Of a DNA stretch of 64,000 bases, positions 1 through 11,244 are shown in pieces. Within the stretch, counting starts at the first letter, position 1; the number at the start of each line of letters is the position of its first letter. The notes beneath the pieces are model-generated. The model saw only the letters and a program-made list of their open reading frames with translations, searched no databases and was not told the origin of the DNA. The position numbers were made by a program, and so were the translations under genes. Source of the stretch: Talinum fruticosum. Taxonomy: Eukaryota; Streptophyta; Magnoliopsida; Caryophyllales; Talinaceae. The DNA is taken from contig JAITYX010000010.1 of assembly GCA_021018815.1 (NCBI GenBank), positions 7,703,501-7,767,500 on the forward strand. The letters are read 5' to 3'.

Positions 1-128
1 TTGGATCGACCCAAGGCAAAAGGCTATTTATTTAGTGTTGGGGGTTCTTTGTGGTTTATTGGCTTATGTGGCACCCACAGTCCGAGATCCAAATCCTCAA
101 ACAAGACTTGGGATTTTAGGTGTCTACG
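1..128 (-). repeat. Start of 3' LTR of the Tat-type element (truncated by window)
   Basis: The segment from 'ttggatcgac' to 'aggtgtctacg' recurs at about 22022-22214 and about 23135-23318. Read on the minus strand it begins CGTAGACACC, a slightly mutated TGTAGACACC LTR start. It directly follows a G-rich polypurine tract, which places the internal/3' LTR boundary at about 128. Confidence 0.7.
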
Positions 129-146
129 ATTAGCCCCCACTTTGAC
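129..146 (-). promoter_or_regulatory. Polypurine tract of the Tat-type element
   Basis: On the minus strand the bases just before the LTR start read AAAGTGGGGGCTAAT. This is a short G-rich polypurine tract, the usual plus-strand primer next to a 3' LTR. About 620 bases rightward, up to the TATA box at 772, hold no credible gene. Confidence 0.6.
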
Positions 147-771
147 GGAGTGTAAAAAGACGAATGATTAGAGTAGACACTAAAGGTTTCTTACGTCGAT
201 TTTTGATATTAGTTATTATGTAATGCTTGGAATTGGTTGTAGTCAAACTTGAACTCTTAAATGAGGTATGAACTTGATCGTGATGTGTGCGTTTTGAAGT
301 CCGGTAAGAGAGTCCTAAGCTTGGCTTGATCGAGCCCGAAGCTTGGTATATGTTGATGATGAAACTCGATCGATCTTTGATCCGAAGTTTGGTTAAACAA
401 TCTATTGTACTAACATACTTATTAGTGGATAATTGAATTAACAAATTTTCGGTGTTTTACCCGAATAATTCGATTGAAAACAGATCGAAAAATCTGATTT
501 GAAAAGGCTGATTGGTGGGTCCAACAGCTCCCACTTGCATGCACAAGGTGCCAAGGAGTCACATGCCATGGTTGATGGGACCCCACAAGCTAGGTGAGTA
601 GGATAGGGCTGCAAATTCATCGCCGATGGGACACCACAGGTGCGTCGTGGTCTGGCGCCAGCCAGCCTTTAGCGAGCCTAGCCCCCGGCGTGCTTCTTCC
701 GGATTCCTTTGGTCTCCCACTACTTGTTTGACTCTTGTCTTGTATGGTTAGCTGGCTTGACCGAATGGGTC

Positions 772-780
772 TATAAAAGG
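772..780 (+). promoter_or_regulatory. TATA box, possible promoter of the antisense PMD gene
   Basis: TATAAAAGG stands about 300 bases before the first plant-mobile-domain coding segment and is followed by a pyrimidine-rich leader (about 800-880). It is on the strand opposite to the host retrotransposon, as expected if the antisense ORF has its own promoter. This is inferred from motif and position only. Confidence 0.4.
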
Positions 781-1076
781 GTCCTTGATGAATTCATTTC
801 ATACACTTGTTTCTCTTCTTCCACTCTTGCCTTACTCTTGTGCTTTCTTACTTTGCTTCCTCTTGAAAACCAGTTGGTTTCCAAAGTCTTTTCTTCCAAA
901 ATTTCTAGGAGAAGATCCCATCCTGGAGGGAGGTCTAGAGCCGAAAAACTTGTTCAAGACAACTTCCTTGAAGGGTAATGGCATTTGCGGACCGAGTGGA
1001 ACCCAAGTGACCTCTTGGTAGAGGCCGAGAGTCATGTTTCTTCGCTCGCTATTACTCCTTTGTTAAGCTAATTGGC

Positions 1077-3478
1077 TTGAGTTTCTTCCTTTGCTCATTT
1101 AAAGTAGTGCTTCTACTAAACCTTGTTAGATTTCATTTTATAGAAGGGCTCAATTTGAAGTTGTTGAGCTATCCCGAAATTTATGGAGACATGCGAAGGA
1201 TGAACTTTCCTCTTGAGGAGATCATGTATAATGCTTGGGTTTGGTGCTCTTTTCTTTACCTTGAACTACCTCTCGTGATAAAAGGGAGAGGGATCATATT
1301 AGGGCCATTAGTGAGCATTTTTGGGACACCACCAACACTTTCTATCTTCTCATCGAGGAAATGACCATAACTCCTTTTGATTTTGATGTTTTATCCGGTT
1401 TGGGCTTTTCAGGAGAGCCTCTAGCCTATGACCGGAATTTGTACAAAAACCGTGACTATCTTCATCATGAGTTAACCGTGACTATCTTCATCATCTTTTG
1501 GGCCCCGTAGCTGATAGGTTTCCATAAGAAAATTTCTTGAAGTATACCGTCTTTTTTAGGCCTTTGAGGATGTTAGGTTTTGGCCTCTACATTCTCCACA
1601 AGAACATGTCCGAATCGTGCTTGCTTTTCTATTGAGCACAGCTTCTTTTTCTAATCAAGATGCTAAGGTTCATGTTCACTATTTGGTGAACTTAGTGGAC
1701 CTCGACAAAACAAAGGAGCTCAATTGGGGTGCTTTGGCGTATACTTGCCTCATTAGGGACTCCGTGCCGGTGCGACATACCAAAGTTGACTCGGATTCGA
1801 TTAACTATCTACCGTTGTATGGTTTGTGCAAGATTGTTGAGGTATGCTCAAATTCTCCTTTTCTCCAAAGTATTTTTCATCTTGTGTGGATAAAAATTTA
1901 CTCAATTGCGATCATGCAGCCATGGTTATACGAATATTTCCCGCATCTTTCTCCCGGTTCAACGAATCATCCCGCGTTTTTGGCCTTTATATCGTGGGCT
2001 AAAGTCTATCTTCAACGTCCTAAGATCCATGGGATAGACTAATTGAGATCAGCCCTTAACCGTGTGACCTCGGTATGCCTCTTTAATCTCAAAATTTACT
2101 TTGAAAATATGCTCGAGAGCACTTTTTATCACACTCGTTTAGTTGGTTGCCTTTGCCCACAACTTGTAACACCGCCTGTGATGGACTCCAACCTTGATTA
2201 TGCACGATTTTTTGTCTGTTTTCTTGCTGCCTTGCGTTCTTGCTTGCTTGTTTCTTGATAAATATTGAATGTAGGCTAATTTTCATCCTTGGGCCCAACT
2301 CCAAATCCCTTTGAATGTCATTATTACACGCGAATTAAGTGAAAGGAGGGTCTTGTTTTGAAGGTCCCCTTTAGGTTTTGTTGGTATCTTGGGGAGAGGG
2401 TCATACCTCAAATTCGGGTCAACATGTGGCGTCCGCTTGTTCTGGTCAATCCACCCCTGCACCATGTTCTACCTTTACTCCCTTCCTCCAAATGAGCAAG
2501 TTGCTCGCTGCCATGGGGTATCCTTATACATTATTCTTAAACTTGTAGACATCTTATGCTTACCATGCGGCGCAAATTATGACTCAACTGGTGAGTTCTC
2601 ATCTCTTCTTGTCATAGTTGAATTTCTTACGTGGAATTAACTTCATCTTTCGGCAGCTCACACTGGCAGTACATCCATATTCCAAGCCTTGATGTAGATG
2701 TTATTCGGCTCGTAGGATCTCCTCGCTATTTAAAAATTCCTAAAATACCGGAGGAAGAATGTGTTGGGCATCCTTTTCCTAGGAATTGGCGAGGGGTAAG
2801 AGTTTCATACTCTTCACTTTTAGTTGTATGATAAAAGTATTTTTGGCTAACACCATAAGATAAATCTTGTACTAGGACCGAGAACAGTCTTGGACCATGT
2901 CCATCAATCGTCAATCTGCTCTCCAAGGAATCCAAAATTTCCTTACGGGGATCTTTCCCGACCTTCCGGGTAAGTTCCTAATTAGTGGAGTGCTAATTTT
3001 ATTAAGCTTTTAGTGAGCGTGCTAATTGCCTTTTCATTCTTGTAGAGGTGTCGATTTAGAGCATCTCCCTCCAGGAGTCTTCCTGGTGGACCCGAGGCAC
3101 AAACACATCCATTCGGTCATCAAACACCTTCTAGTAGTACTCGCTAGACAAGGTTCTTCACAACTTTCTTCACAGCGCGTACATCATCGGAGTGCTTCCG
3201 AGGCAAGACCTAGCACTTCCGAGCCTAGTGCTTCCGATGCAGGGCCCAATTTCTCGAAGAGAGCTTGGATATCTTGCCTTTGCGAGCTTTCAATTGTCAC
3301 GGAAATCCTCTTTATTTCCCTCATGTTTCATTCAGCGGGCCATCTCATGAAGCTTCTCAATCTTGGGACCACGAAGGTAGCTCCTATCAAGGTGATGAAG
3401 GTGGTCGCTTCTCCACATCCGTCTTGAAGGACTTCGGGAATTATATCTTTGACGACGCTTCTAACGGTGATGATTAAT
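1077..3478 (+). pseudogene. Antisense accessory gene with plant mobile domain (PMD), degenerate
   Basis: Several plus-strand frames carry pieces of a PMD (aminotransferase-like plant mobile domain) protein. At about 1276-1450 the frame reads EHFWDTTTNTFYLL then EEMTITPFDFDVLSGL, matching the W...FhL..GEMT.TL.D...L.GL core. At 1617-2042 it continues with LNWGALAYTCLIRDS and IMQPWLYEYFP, a typical distal PMD stretch. Further open pieces lie at 2631-2831 and 3026-3427; the last is Ser-rich and probably the disordered C-terminus. The pieces are separated by frameshifts, stops and perhaps introns. PMD ORFs are known in antisense orientation between integrase and 3' LTR of plant Tat elements, which is the position here. 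Its molecular role is not established. Confidence 0.65.
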
Positions 3479-3479
3479 G

Positions 3480-3975
3480 AATTCCATGTCTGCTTCAGCT
3501 GTTGATGATTACGGAATCCCTTGTAGGGTGTTTATTATTTGTTTAATATTGCTTTGTAAATGGTGACTCTTATGTAATGGGATGAAATGCAAGGTGACTC
3601 AATTCTAAGAAATGCATTCTTTTATTTAATATGATGCAAAAACTTAGGAAAAATTACAAAGACGAATCGAAAAAAAAAATTGCACTAGCCCCGTTCCCCC
3701 AAAAGAAAATAATAAAAAGAAAATGGAAAATCTTAAGTGCACGGTCCAAAATAGCAATACGGCTCGCATGCAATAGGTTGAGGCAGAACATAATATAGCC
3801 CAAGGAGTGCTCGGGCTGAAGAAAACTGCTGAACAGGCGTGACCACGGCGGTGGCCAGCGCTTGCTACCCGTGATGTCTAGGGCACCAGCAAATTTGCAG
3901 TGATGGAGGTGTAGTAAGACTCTAAAAGTTCCGAAAGCTCCTATAAACAGGATCCACACCGGTGCTTAAAAAAAT
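3480..3975. other. Spacer between two antisense ORFs
   Basis: There is no credible coding sequence. It contains short A-runs around 3660-3720 and 3965-4005 and a GC-rich 'gtggccagcgcttgctacc' block near 3850-3870 that resembles blocks near 5975 and 20600 in the same element. Confidence 0.5.
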
Positions 3976-5654
3976 GTGTGTAATGTAAAAAAAAAACCTT
4001 TTGCGAATCAAGCTAAAAACGTTCGTGTCTTCCACTTTCTTCCAAAAGATATGAATTTCATGAGTGAGCTAACCTGGTGGATGCATGAGATGAGAAATTC
4101 GGATAGATTCGGGTTATCAAATTATAGGCTGAATATCCTATTCAAGCATTCGCCAAGTAAAGGTCTACTGGACTTTCTTAAGGGCTGTTATGGCCTTTTG
4201 GGACCCTCACCATCACGTCTTCAAGTTTGGGGATAAGGGACTGTGTCCCCTACCTGAAGAATTTGATGCCATACTAGGCGATTACAGGCGTACGAAATCG
4301 GTTCTACCCAAATCTTCGGAAAATCTCCATGAAACTTATAAGTATCTCGTTGAAACTTAGTAAAAAGAATCAGGGTTGATTCTTATTGGGAAACAGGTAA
4401 ATCTAACTAACCTTATGAAACTCTATCGGCATATATACGCCTATTATGAAGCAATCATTATCACGAGATGACGAGCCATTATCACCTGTCCGGTAGGTGG
4501 ATTCTTGCTAGTAGGAGGTCATTGGGATATGGCACCCGCAACACTATTGAGTTTGGTTGAGCAATTAAAGGATTATTGTTCTCTAACACCACTAGTAGTT
4601 GCTTGAGACAATCATAGGCTTAGATCGGGTTGGAGCAAATTCCGAGGAAGACTTCTCCGGAGCCCCCGTTGTTGCAGGTAAGAAAATAACTCGCGACGAG
4701 ACTAAACAGCAAAAGCCGGTCAATGACTCCGGCCATAGGGCGGCAATCCGGTGTCACCGAGGCTAAATCGTCTTCGGCTTAGGATGAAAATCCTGTTTTT
4801 TTTTTGCTCCTTTTCGCTCCTTTTCATTTTTTTCGTATTTTTTTATTTTTCTCCTATTGAGCCTAAAAAGATTTAATTCGACCGTACATGACACTTATTA
4901 TTATTTTGATTTTTCATCCGTGATGTGCATATCCGGATAATGGAGTACCTAAAACTAATTCAAGCTCTTATGAAAATTGATTCGTACTTAGCGTTACACT
5001 TCGTCGCCGAAAATGAGAAAAGGTGGTAACTAATCACCCGACTTCTTGGTGGGAAGAGTACCTCGGGAACCACGAGTAACGATATACTATGGTACGTTAT
5101 GCACTCGGAAGGTTTCCCAATTCAGGACACATACCTCGCAGAATCCCTTTGTACGCCTACTAGGCCTAGAAAGCAAGTACCTACTATTTTCCCGACCGTG
5201 TGTTGCAGCGAGATGAGAAGAGAGAAAATAATTCCTTTGTTGGACTGTATTTGGCCCACTACCTTTGAATTATTCAAGGGGTTTGGTAACTCTAACCAAA
5301 CAAAATCGTGGCCCCAAATAGTGGATGAACCCGCCAAAGCCGTTGACACCTTCGAGCAAACCCAATACTTTTGTACCTACATATTTGCTAGAGTGGATAA
5401 TAGAAGTGGATCCCTAATGGCGTAAGGCACCGAGAGCCGAGAGTTGGATCCCGAAGAAGTTGTCTCTACTCGCTGCCCCTCTCCAAATTCGCGAAATAAA
5501 CCCTTGGGTGGCTGAACGCGTCCGCCGAAGAGAAACTTAAGCCAAAGGAGCTGAAGAGAGGAGGGCCCGAAGAATTAAGGAATTGAAGAAACACACCCAG
5601 GATGATGAGGCTGAGTCTAGTGACCCCAAAGGAAAGAAAGTAAAGATTGACTAG
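3976..5654 (+). pseudogene. Second antisense accessory gene, DUF7745-like, degenerate
   Basis: The opening segment (3976-4236) has the motifs FLKGCYGLL then, after a frame change at about 4195, FWDPHHHVFKFGDKGL and CPLPEEFDAILGDYRR. This resembles the N-terminal 'W/FWDP...F.FG...L.PT.EEF..LL' signature of DUF7745 proteins annotated in cotton and other dicots, which are usually retrotransposon-borne. Later open pieces (5099-5425) and a Lys/Glu-rich tail ending KGKKVKID just before a stop at about 5654 fit the C-terminus of that family. Several stops interrupt it. Like the PMD gene it is antisense to the surrounding gypsy element. The family name is recalled from sequence style and should be checked with a profile search. 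Confidence 0.5.
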
Positions 5655-6120
5655 GGCTTTGACCTTTTTAGATAGAATAAAAGAGAATGAGGTTTAGTTT
5701 TGTCTCTTTAGAACAAATTTATTGTTTTTTATGAGTAGTATGCTTGCATTGATTTCCCTTTTATTAGTTATGTACTCAAGTAAGTAGTAGGCTTACATTT
5801 TTTTAAAAATAAAAGTAAGTATTATGCTATACTTCTATATTTTATGGCTTATCAAAGGGAAAAACATAAATTGGACCATCTAATTAGACTGCCCGAGATA
5901 AAGAAACCGTCTAGTTAGACAGCTTAAAAGATTACGAGTCAAAAGGGAAAAACTCGGCTCAGCCAGCCCACTATTGTCCGGGTGGTGACCAGCGCCTGCC
6001 ATAGCTTGGCCTGGTTGGGCCTTGTGCGGCCTGCTATCTAAAACCGTGCTAGATGTAATACTTCTTCAACCGATTCAAATTCGTGTATTGAAAAATTTCC
6101 TCTTCATCCAAATCGTTTAA
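5655..6120. other. Spacer between DUF7745-like gene and integrase
   Basis: The first part is AT-rich (5700-5870). A GC-rich block follows at about 5970-6050 (ggtgaccagcgcctgcca). No open frame resembles a known gene. Confidence 0.5.
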
Positions 6121-6122
6121 TT

Positions 6123-6900
6123 TCACCCCCTCCCATCGGGTAAAATTTGACTAAGTATAAATGGGCCTTGCCAATTAGTTTTAAACTTCCCTAGTGGGTC
6201 CTGAATCGGCTCTCTTATCTCTTTAAGGACTAAATCTCCAATTTGCAGATTTTGAGGCTTAACTTTCTTGTTAAATGCCCTAGATATACGTGCTTGGTAT
6301 ATTTGGACATTGTGCAGGGCGTTGAGGTGCCACTTATCCAATAGTACTAACTCTTCATAGCGTGCTCTAGCCCATTCTACTTCTAAAATCCAGCTTTTAG
6401 CAATGATCCTTAATGAGGGAATGTCAATTTCTACCTGGAAGGACTCGCTACCATCCCATAAACTAGAGACTAAGATGTTGCTCCTGTAGAGGCTCTAATA
6501 GATGTTTGATAACCCCATAAAGTAAAAGGTCGCTTCTCGGCCAGTCCTTATAATTAACCGCCATCTTCTCCACTATTTTACGAATGTTTTTATTAGTGGT
6601 TTTGACTGCCCCATTGGTCTAAGGACAGTAGGGTGAAGATTTATAGTGTTGGATCATGTACTTGTCTAACAAGTCTCGCTACCTCCTTCTTAAAATGACT
6701 ACTATGGTCACTAATTAACTCGTAGGGTACCCCATAACGGCAAATGATATTCCGAGTAATGAACTTAGCTACCTGTTTTGACGTCAAAGTTGTATAAGAG
6801 ACCGCCTCTACCCATTTTATGAAATAGTCAATTGCTACTAACACGAATTCATGACCACGTGTTCCTTTAGGGGTTACCTTGCCAATATTGTCTATTCTCT
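6123..6900 (-). pseudogene. Ty3/gypsy integrase, core and C-terminal parts
   Basis: The segment at 6641-6844 reads VAIDYFIKWVEAVSYTTL and IICRYGVPYELISDHSSHF. This is the rve core around the second catalytic Asp, where D-H-S replaces the usual D-N-G. The frame at 6123-6341 has RISRAFNKKVKPQNLQIGDLVLK and WQGPFILSQIL, the post-core beta-barrel region of plant gypsy integrases. Between them (6350-6640) the sequence is recognisable but crosses frames. It lies directly downstream of RNase H, as in Ty3/gypsy order. Stops make it a pseudogene. Confidence 0.85.
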
Positions 6901-7500
6901 AAACCGAGAATGGCCAGCGTGAAGGTGATACCAACTAGTGTGGTCAACGTTAGACACTTCCAATGTGCGAGAGGTGTGCGGGTGACTTCGTTGCTCTATG
7001 TGGATGGGCATTGAATGAATCCTGTTAGGGATGTTGATCATAGATGCTAATTTAGCTAATTCATCCGCAAATTGGTTATCATCCCTAGGAAGGTATATGA
7101 AAGAAATGTTCTCAAAACTTTTGGATAATTCTATTAGACATGCTTGGTAGGGTGCCAAGGCTTCACTACGTACCTTTCATTTTTGCGGAATCTAATTAAT
7201 GATCGGACTAGAGTCACCGAAAACCCCGATATTCTTGACCCCGATCTCTACAATAGCTTCAAGTCTTGTGATGCAACCTTCATACTCTGCGGCCTTATTA
7301 GTGATTTCAAAATCTAGTTTGACTCGAAATGGGAGTATGTGCTCCCTCCGGTAAGACTAGAAGAATCCCTACTCAAAAGCCCTTTTGGTTGGAAGCGCCA
7401 TCGAAGTACATTATCCAAACGGCCACCTTGACTTGTAAGATATATTCATCTCGGAAAGTCAAGGTGTTCGGATTGCGATTTAGGTATGGGTAGATCAGCT
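6892..7500 (-). pseudogene. Second RNase H-like domain of the Tat-type polyprotein
   Basis: Open frames and frame-shifted pieces read NKAAEYEGCITRLEAIVEIG and GVFGDSSPIIN, followed at 6892-7158 by MAPYQACLIELSKSFENISF and LPRDDNQFADELAKLASMI. This is the 'NNxAEYEAL...GDSxLV...R..N..AD.LA.LAS' pattern of the additional RNase H found in plant Tat elements, between the RT-linked RNase H and the integrase. It supports the lineage assignment. The N-terminal half has accumulated stops. Confidence 0.8.
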
Positions 7501-7513
7501 CGGAATTTTGACA

Positions 7514-8700
7514 CTATATGTCCTTTGATCGCTTTTGAGAGACATACTTAAGTTCGAATTCGACAACATCACAGATCCACCTTGCTATCTTGCTACTGAT
7601 AGTTGGTTGCTTAAGTACATACTTAATAGTATCCATAGGTGCTACCACATGTACCGTATGGGCTAACATGTAGTGCCCGAGCTTCTTAGTAGCCCGGACT
7701 AGTGCCAATGATGTCTTCTCTAATGGCGTGTATCTAGTCTCATAATGTAGGAACTTCTTATTTAGGTAGTAAATTGCGCGCTTCTCTTTCCCGTCTCGTT
7801 GAGCTAGCATGGCTCCTATAGCCGTTTCCGTTGTGGTGAGATACGTAAATAAAGGTTTCCTTGGTTGGGGTGGAACTAGCACTGGAGGGTTAGCTAGGTA
7901 TTCCTTAACTTTCTCGAATGCTTGTTGTTACTCGACATCCTAAATAGGCTTAGATCTTTTCTTCAACTTCTTGAAAATAGGTTCACGGACCATAGTCGGC
8001 TTTGAAATGAAATGACCGATGTACCGTAAACGTCCTAGAAAACCCCTTATATCTTTTTTCGTGTTTGGTGAAGGGATCTCCTGAATGGCTTTGATCTTGG
8101 ATAGATCAACTTCAATTCCTCTAAGACTCATAACATAACCTAACAGTTAACCTCAGGTTACTCCAAAGGGACACTTTTGAGGGATAAAGCGCATGTTGTA
8201 TTTTTCGAGTCTCCGGAAGAATTTCCTTAGGTTGGGTTGGTGCACCGCCCTATCTTTGGACTTCATGATCATGTCATCCACGTAAATTTCAGCTTCTTTG
8301 TGGATTATGTCATGCAATAAGGTTGTAGGGTTCCTTTGTTACGTTGCACTGGCGTTCTTGAGCCCAAATGGGATCACCACATAATAATATGTCCCTCATT
8401 GAGTGATAAAGGTCATCTTTTCCATATCCTCTTCAGCCATCTTTACCTAATTATACTCAGCGTAGCCATTTATGAACGAAAGCAAAGCATGACCTGTTGT
8501 GTTTTCTATAAAGATGTCGATATGAGGTAACGGGAAGTCGTCTTTGGTACTGACCTTATTCAAATCTCTCGAAGTGGACACATATACGAACCCTGTCGTC
8601 TTTCTTCGTAAGCTGGTACTATATTTGCTACCCACCGAGGATAGTGAACTACCTTGATGAACCCAACCTCTAACTATCTTTGGACCTCTTCCTTATTCTT
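7514..8700 (-). pseudogene. Ty3/gypsy reverse transcriptase with RT-linked RNase H
   Basis: On the minus strand the RT catalytic box YVDD is encoded at 8273-8284 in the context EIYVDDMIMKS. Downstream come the thumb (7940-8131, SLRGIEVDLSKIKAIQEI and RGFLGRLRYIGHFISK) and the RT-linked RNase H (7514-7882, with AIGAMLAQ, YYLNKKFLHYETRYTPLEK and ARWICDVVEFELKYV). The region upstream to about 8700 has fragments of the palm and fingers. The pieces lie in several frames with internal stops. Confidence 0.88.
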
Positions 8701-9647
8701 CAAAGCCCATTCAGGTTTCATCTTCCTCGCCTTCGCTTAACCGGCTTAGCATCTTCGTAAAGTGGAACTTTATGTTCCACTATACTTGGATCTATACCCG
8801 GCATGTCTTTGTAGGACCATGCAAAGACATCTATGAACTCTATAAAGAGCGAAATAAATTGCTTCTACTCTTTTAGATCTAGTGTTCTCCCGATCTTAAC
8901 TTCTTAGGGTTGATCCACTCGACCCCAAATTAATTAGTACTATTTCCTCTATTATTTGTGAGCAATTTTCATGATCTTCCATAGCTTTTATTAGTTCTTT
9001 AGGGATTTCTTGTTCATCATTAGAGGCAAAACAATTGAAAGCAAGAAGAGGCAAAGAATAAGCGAAAAGGTTCACTTTATTGAATGAAGCAAGGAGTACA
9101 TCGGACTCGAAACCGAAGATACGTAACTAGGAGTGATAGAATTAGGAAAAGAACTAGAAATAATATAAGGAGAATAAAAAGCCCTAGTACTAAACTCAGA
9201 AAAAGGACGAGCTCCTAGACCGACAGCGAATTCCTGGCCCTCCTTGATGTCAATCCAAGTGACATGGTTGTACCCTTCATTATCAATGTCGGTGATGAAT
9301 CTGGATGGATCGAACTGTGGGTGCGACATAGCTTGTGACAGTATTGAGACAGAATTCCCTTCTAGGTTACTCTCTTGTCCGAATAGAAGACCGAAAAGGT
9401 TATTTCCGGTAAGATTGGTCCAGTCTGGTGTGGGCTATCCCTCTTTAAGGAGGTATGGTACCTTCTTCTCTAATATATAGTAGTCACTAAAAATCTCCAA
9501 ACCAAGTACCAGGATGCCCTTTTCCTTAATATAGTAAGGCTCAGGAAAACCATAATAGGGGAAATCATCTCCTTTTAAGAACTCCCCGTTTAGAGTATAG
9601 GGAAAGGGCTTGATAAAGCGGATCGTGCGAGGTGTAGTCCTCTTAGT
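8700..9647 (-). pseudogene. Protease-RT linker of the Tat-type polyprotein
   Basis: One open stretch (9072-9329) reads HPQFDPSRFITDID and VTWIDIKEGQEFAVGLGARP, which fits the poorly conserved linker before RT in plant gypsy polyproteins but has no catalytic motif. The remainder is broken by stops. Position between protease and RT is the main support. Confidence 0.45.
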
Positions 9648-10404
9648 TTAAACTTCCCACTTGGCTTGGGCTACTTTCTTAGCATTAGGTTGATAGCCTA
9701 GCCCAAAGTTGTCGTTATTAGTGGGTTCATGGCATGGAAAAATAGGGTGGTATGCCCTTTGGCTTGCAGCAAGACCTAGAAAGTACCCCTTCTTCCGAGG
9801 CATCGAATTGATGCTAGGGTTGCTATAAGGATTGAAGTTAAGAGGTGCTTGATCCTTTTCTAAGGCAGCAACAGTCTCGAATCCATATAATTCCTTATCA
9901 TTAGCATCGTGTTCGATCTTAACTAGAGATTCATTAGAGGTAATAGTAGCACAGAGATTATCCCTATTAACAATTATAACTTGACCTTTAATGATCATCT
10001 TAACTTTTTGATGCAGTGTAAAGGGCACCGCCCGATGATCATGTAACCAAGGGTGTCCTAGGAATAAATTGAAGGTAGCTAGGATATCTAGGACTTGGAA
10101 TTGATGTTTCTTTCTACTGGCCCTATATTGTGTTGGCAAGGTCACTATTCCCAAGACTGTTCTTTTAGAATTATCGTAAGCTCGAAGATGGACGAGTCTA
10201 TTTAGAGAGTTGTTCTCCCTAATTCCTAACCTTCCAACGAGTTCTCCGGGGACACACATTTACTGCTGATCCATTGTCTACCAAGGTTAAGGGAACAAAC
10301 TTGTTGATGCAAGTTATGGTTAAATAAAGGGCATTGTTGTGTGCAACGCCTTTTTCCGGGAGATCCTTTTGATCAAATGTAATAGTTGCATCCCCACTGT
10401 TAAC
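9648..10404 (-). pseudogene. Retroviral-type aspartic protease of the Tat-type element, distal part
   Basis: The frame at 10219-10419 ends with PLTLVDNGSAVNVCP, in which the DNGS box stands for the usual D[TS]G active-site loop of plant gypsy proteases. The frame at 9648-10259 continues with VLGIVTLPTQYRA, FQVLDILATFNLFLGHPWLHD and AVPFTLHQKVKMI, the flap-to-LGRPWL region. The proximal part is displaced to 13392-13530 by a nested 3-kb insertion. A frameshift separates the two long frames near 10220-10260. Confidence 0.8.
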
Positions 10405-11213
10405 GTATAACGCCCCCAATCACCATCACCTAATAATCCCCGACTTAGGAAATAGTATGTATAGCCGCAACGGAATATAACGATCGGAGACGTTACCCCG
10501 CCCTAAGAATAGGACCAGGCTAAGTAAATGAAATAAAAATGAAATACATTATGCATAACTAAGCGTTACATGTGGGTTGGGTCCTTATGATGATAACTAC
10601 TTACAACCCAGATGGTTAAGGCATACTTAATGATTTAACGGGACCCAAAATATAACTTAGAGGCTTGCTTGCATATATTTCATTACAATCTCATATACTT
10701 CTTTAACGTGAGAACTTACGCAACCTCTAATGGTCTTCAAAATTAGTCTCAAGCCCCGATTGAGATGAAATCACTGTGAGCATCTACACACCATCGGAAC
10801 CACAAATGCAACATGTCCAACTATATTTTGCCTTCGTCGGTCTTGGTAGGTAATTGACTTTTCAGCAATGCTTTTCCTAAAATAAAAACAAGTAAAATAT
10901 TTCGAAAAAGTGGGTCAAAACTTAGTACGAACATTTCAGTACAGGCAAATTTCTTTGAAAACATTTTAATTGAGCACGCGCATTTCAATTCATTTTAGTT
11001 CGAAATAAGAGGGGAGAGGATATGAGTCAAATTTGTTTGCCGGTTATATAATTGATACGATCTTTGAATAAGGTGCACACCTCCCGGCCGACCGAGAACC
11101 CGAGTTGAAGCCTCGCGGATGGAATTGAAGGGCGTAAGCCGTGATAATTGATAATTGATAATTGGTCGGGGACCACTTAATTAGGTGACAAAACTTGATT
11201 TGCAAATGATTCA

Positions 11214-11244
<31 letters not shown>

